Program-made: the position numbers and the translations under genes
Source: Anaerolineae bacterium
GTDB taxonomy: Bacteria; Chloroflexota; Anaerolineae; Anaerolineales; UBA11858
NCBI GenBank assembly: GCA_003694235.1
Contig: RFKO01000258.1
Coordinates: 1 to 5,591, forward strand
DNA: 5,591 bases
Direction of reading: 5' to 3'
In this document: piece by piece, positions 4,876 to 5,591 of the stretch
Position numbering within the stretch: position 1 is the first letter of the stretch
Layout: every line of letters begins with the position of its first letter
The notes under the pieces: generated by a model
Told to the model about the DNA's origin: nothing
Database searches by the model: none
What the model saw: the letters and a program-made list of their open reading frames with translations, nothing else

Positions 4876-5591
4876 ATGACCATGATGGACGAGACGACCT
4901 CTACTGGCGCGCAGATGCTGCCACACAGCCGTGAGGCCGAAGAAGCCGTGCTCGGCGCGATTCTGCTTAACCCCGAGGCTTACTTCGACGTGGCGGCCAT
5001 TCTTGAGGCGGAGGATTTTTACATCCACCGCAATCGCTGGGTGTGGCAGGCTATCGAGCGGTTGCAGCAAAACCGCATGAGCGTGGATGTGCTCAGCGTG
5101 GGGGAGGAGCTCGAACGGCAGGGCCAATTGGCCGAGGTCGGCGGGACGGCCTATCTCACCGCGCTGGTCACCGCCGTGCCTTCGGCCATGCACGCCGAGA
5201 CGTATGCGCGCATTGTGGAGGAAACCGCCGTCCGGCGGCGGATGCTGGAGGCGGCCAATCAGATCGCCCGCCTGGCCTACGAAGAGGAAACCGCTCTGGA
5301 AGAGGTGATGGGCGACGCCGAAAAGGCGCTTTTTGGCGTCAGCAACCGGCGGCTGACGCGCGATATGGAGCCCATCCGCGTCACACTGAGCGAGTATTAC
5401 GACCGCATCAGCAAATTGAGTCGCTCGGACGAGGAGATCCGCGGTGTCCCCACCGGCTTCATTGACCTCGACCGGCTGCTCGGCGGTCTGCAACCCTCTG
5501 ACTTGCTCATCGTCGCCGGCCGCCCTGGCATGGGGAAGACCGGTTTCGCCCTCTCGGTGGCCAAAAACGCTGCCCTGACGCACAAGAAGCA
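4876..5591 (+). CDS. dnaB: Replicative DNA helicase DnaB, N-terminal 238 residues (3' end beyond the right edge)
   Basis: Hexameric ATP-driven helicase that unwinds DNA at the replication fork and contacts primase. The N-terminal domain covers about residues 15-117: LPHSREAEEAVLGAILLNPEA near its start, then EDFYIHRNRWVWQAI, GQLAEVGGTAYLTAL and the AETYARIVEE motif. A linker region follows to about 180. The RecA-type domain opens with GVPTGFIDLDRLLGGLQPSDLLIVAG, and the Walker A motif GRPGMGKT is at 215-222 (K221, T222). No intein interrupts the P-loop. The rest of the helicase domain (Walker B, arginine finger) is outside the window. ATG codons at 4876, 4882, 4885 and 4915 are all possible starts; no Shine-Dalgarno precedes any of the first three. 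A TAAACT (4863-4868) seven bases before 4876 hints at a leaderless start there, without a clear -35. Confidence 0.95.
   Translation, partial: MTMMDETTSTGAQMLPHSREAEEAVLGAILLNPEAYFDVAAILEAEDFYIHRNRWVWQAIERLQQNRMSVDVLSVGEELERQGQLAEVGGTAYLTALVTAVPSAMHAETYARIVEETAVRRRMLEAANQIARLAYEEETALEEVMGDAEKALFGVSNRRLTRDMEPIRVTLSEYYDRISKLSRSDEEIRGVPTGFIDLDRLLGGLQPSDLLIVAGRPGMGKTGFALSVAKNAALTHKK

Noticed and set aside
5518..5541. Possible intein at the DnaB Walker A motif, a common insertion site
   Set aside because: GRPGMGKTGFAL reads continuously with no Cys/Ser intein start; later insertion sites are outside the window.
4801..5583. Long minus-strand open frame opposite dnaB (260 codons)
   Set aside because: Antisense to the dnaB coding region and covering the terminator; no recognisable domain.

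Overview
The window looks like a piece of chromosome from a GC-rich bacterium. Gene content and codon use fit a Chloroflexi/Anaerolineae-type organism best, but this is an inference from general family resemblance and was not checked by search. All genes appear to be core housekeeping genes. No insertion sequence, phage gene, CRISPR array, tRNA or rRNA is visible.

Layout. From 1802 down to the left edge the minus strand carries rplS (ribosomal protein L19), then a class I glutamine-amidotransferase-like peptidase (PuuD type), then murI (glutamate racemase, cut by the left edge). The puuD-like gene and murI overlap by ATGA. The 216 bp between rplS and the puuD-like gene hold a palindrome cluster and a long terminator-like hairpin ending 11 nt before the puuD-like ATG. 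On the plus strand, 1957-2247 encodes a small protein with two membrane segments, divergent from rplS. It converges, with a 10 bp gap, on a large minus-strand gene (2258-4126) for a bifunctional homocysteine S-methyltransferase/methylenetetrahydrofolate reductase. Divergent from that gene is a plus-strand bifunctional-nuclease (BFN/DUF151) gene, 4244-4792. It is followed by a strong intrinsic terminator and then the 5' part of dnaB, the replicative helicase, cut by the right edge.

How the parts work. The genes serve translation (L19), cell-wall D-glutamate supply (MurI, perhaps fed by glutamate released by the PuuD-like enzyme), one-carbon and methionine metabolism (Hcy methyltransferase/MTHFR), and DNA replication (DnaB). 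They do not form one pathway.

The more interesting signals are non-coding. Two genes have a -10-like hexamer placed exactly six bases before an ATG, which suggests leaderless mRNAs: the small membrane protein gene (extended -10) and the methyltransferase/MTHFR gene (-35/-10 with a 17 bp spacer). dnaB also lacks a Shine-Dalgarno site. rplS has an extended -10 promoter and a structured leader with an attenuator-like hairpin plus a second hairpin near the ribosome binding site. I see no convincing new biological system; the leader and leaderless-promoter observations are the best candidates for a second look.
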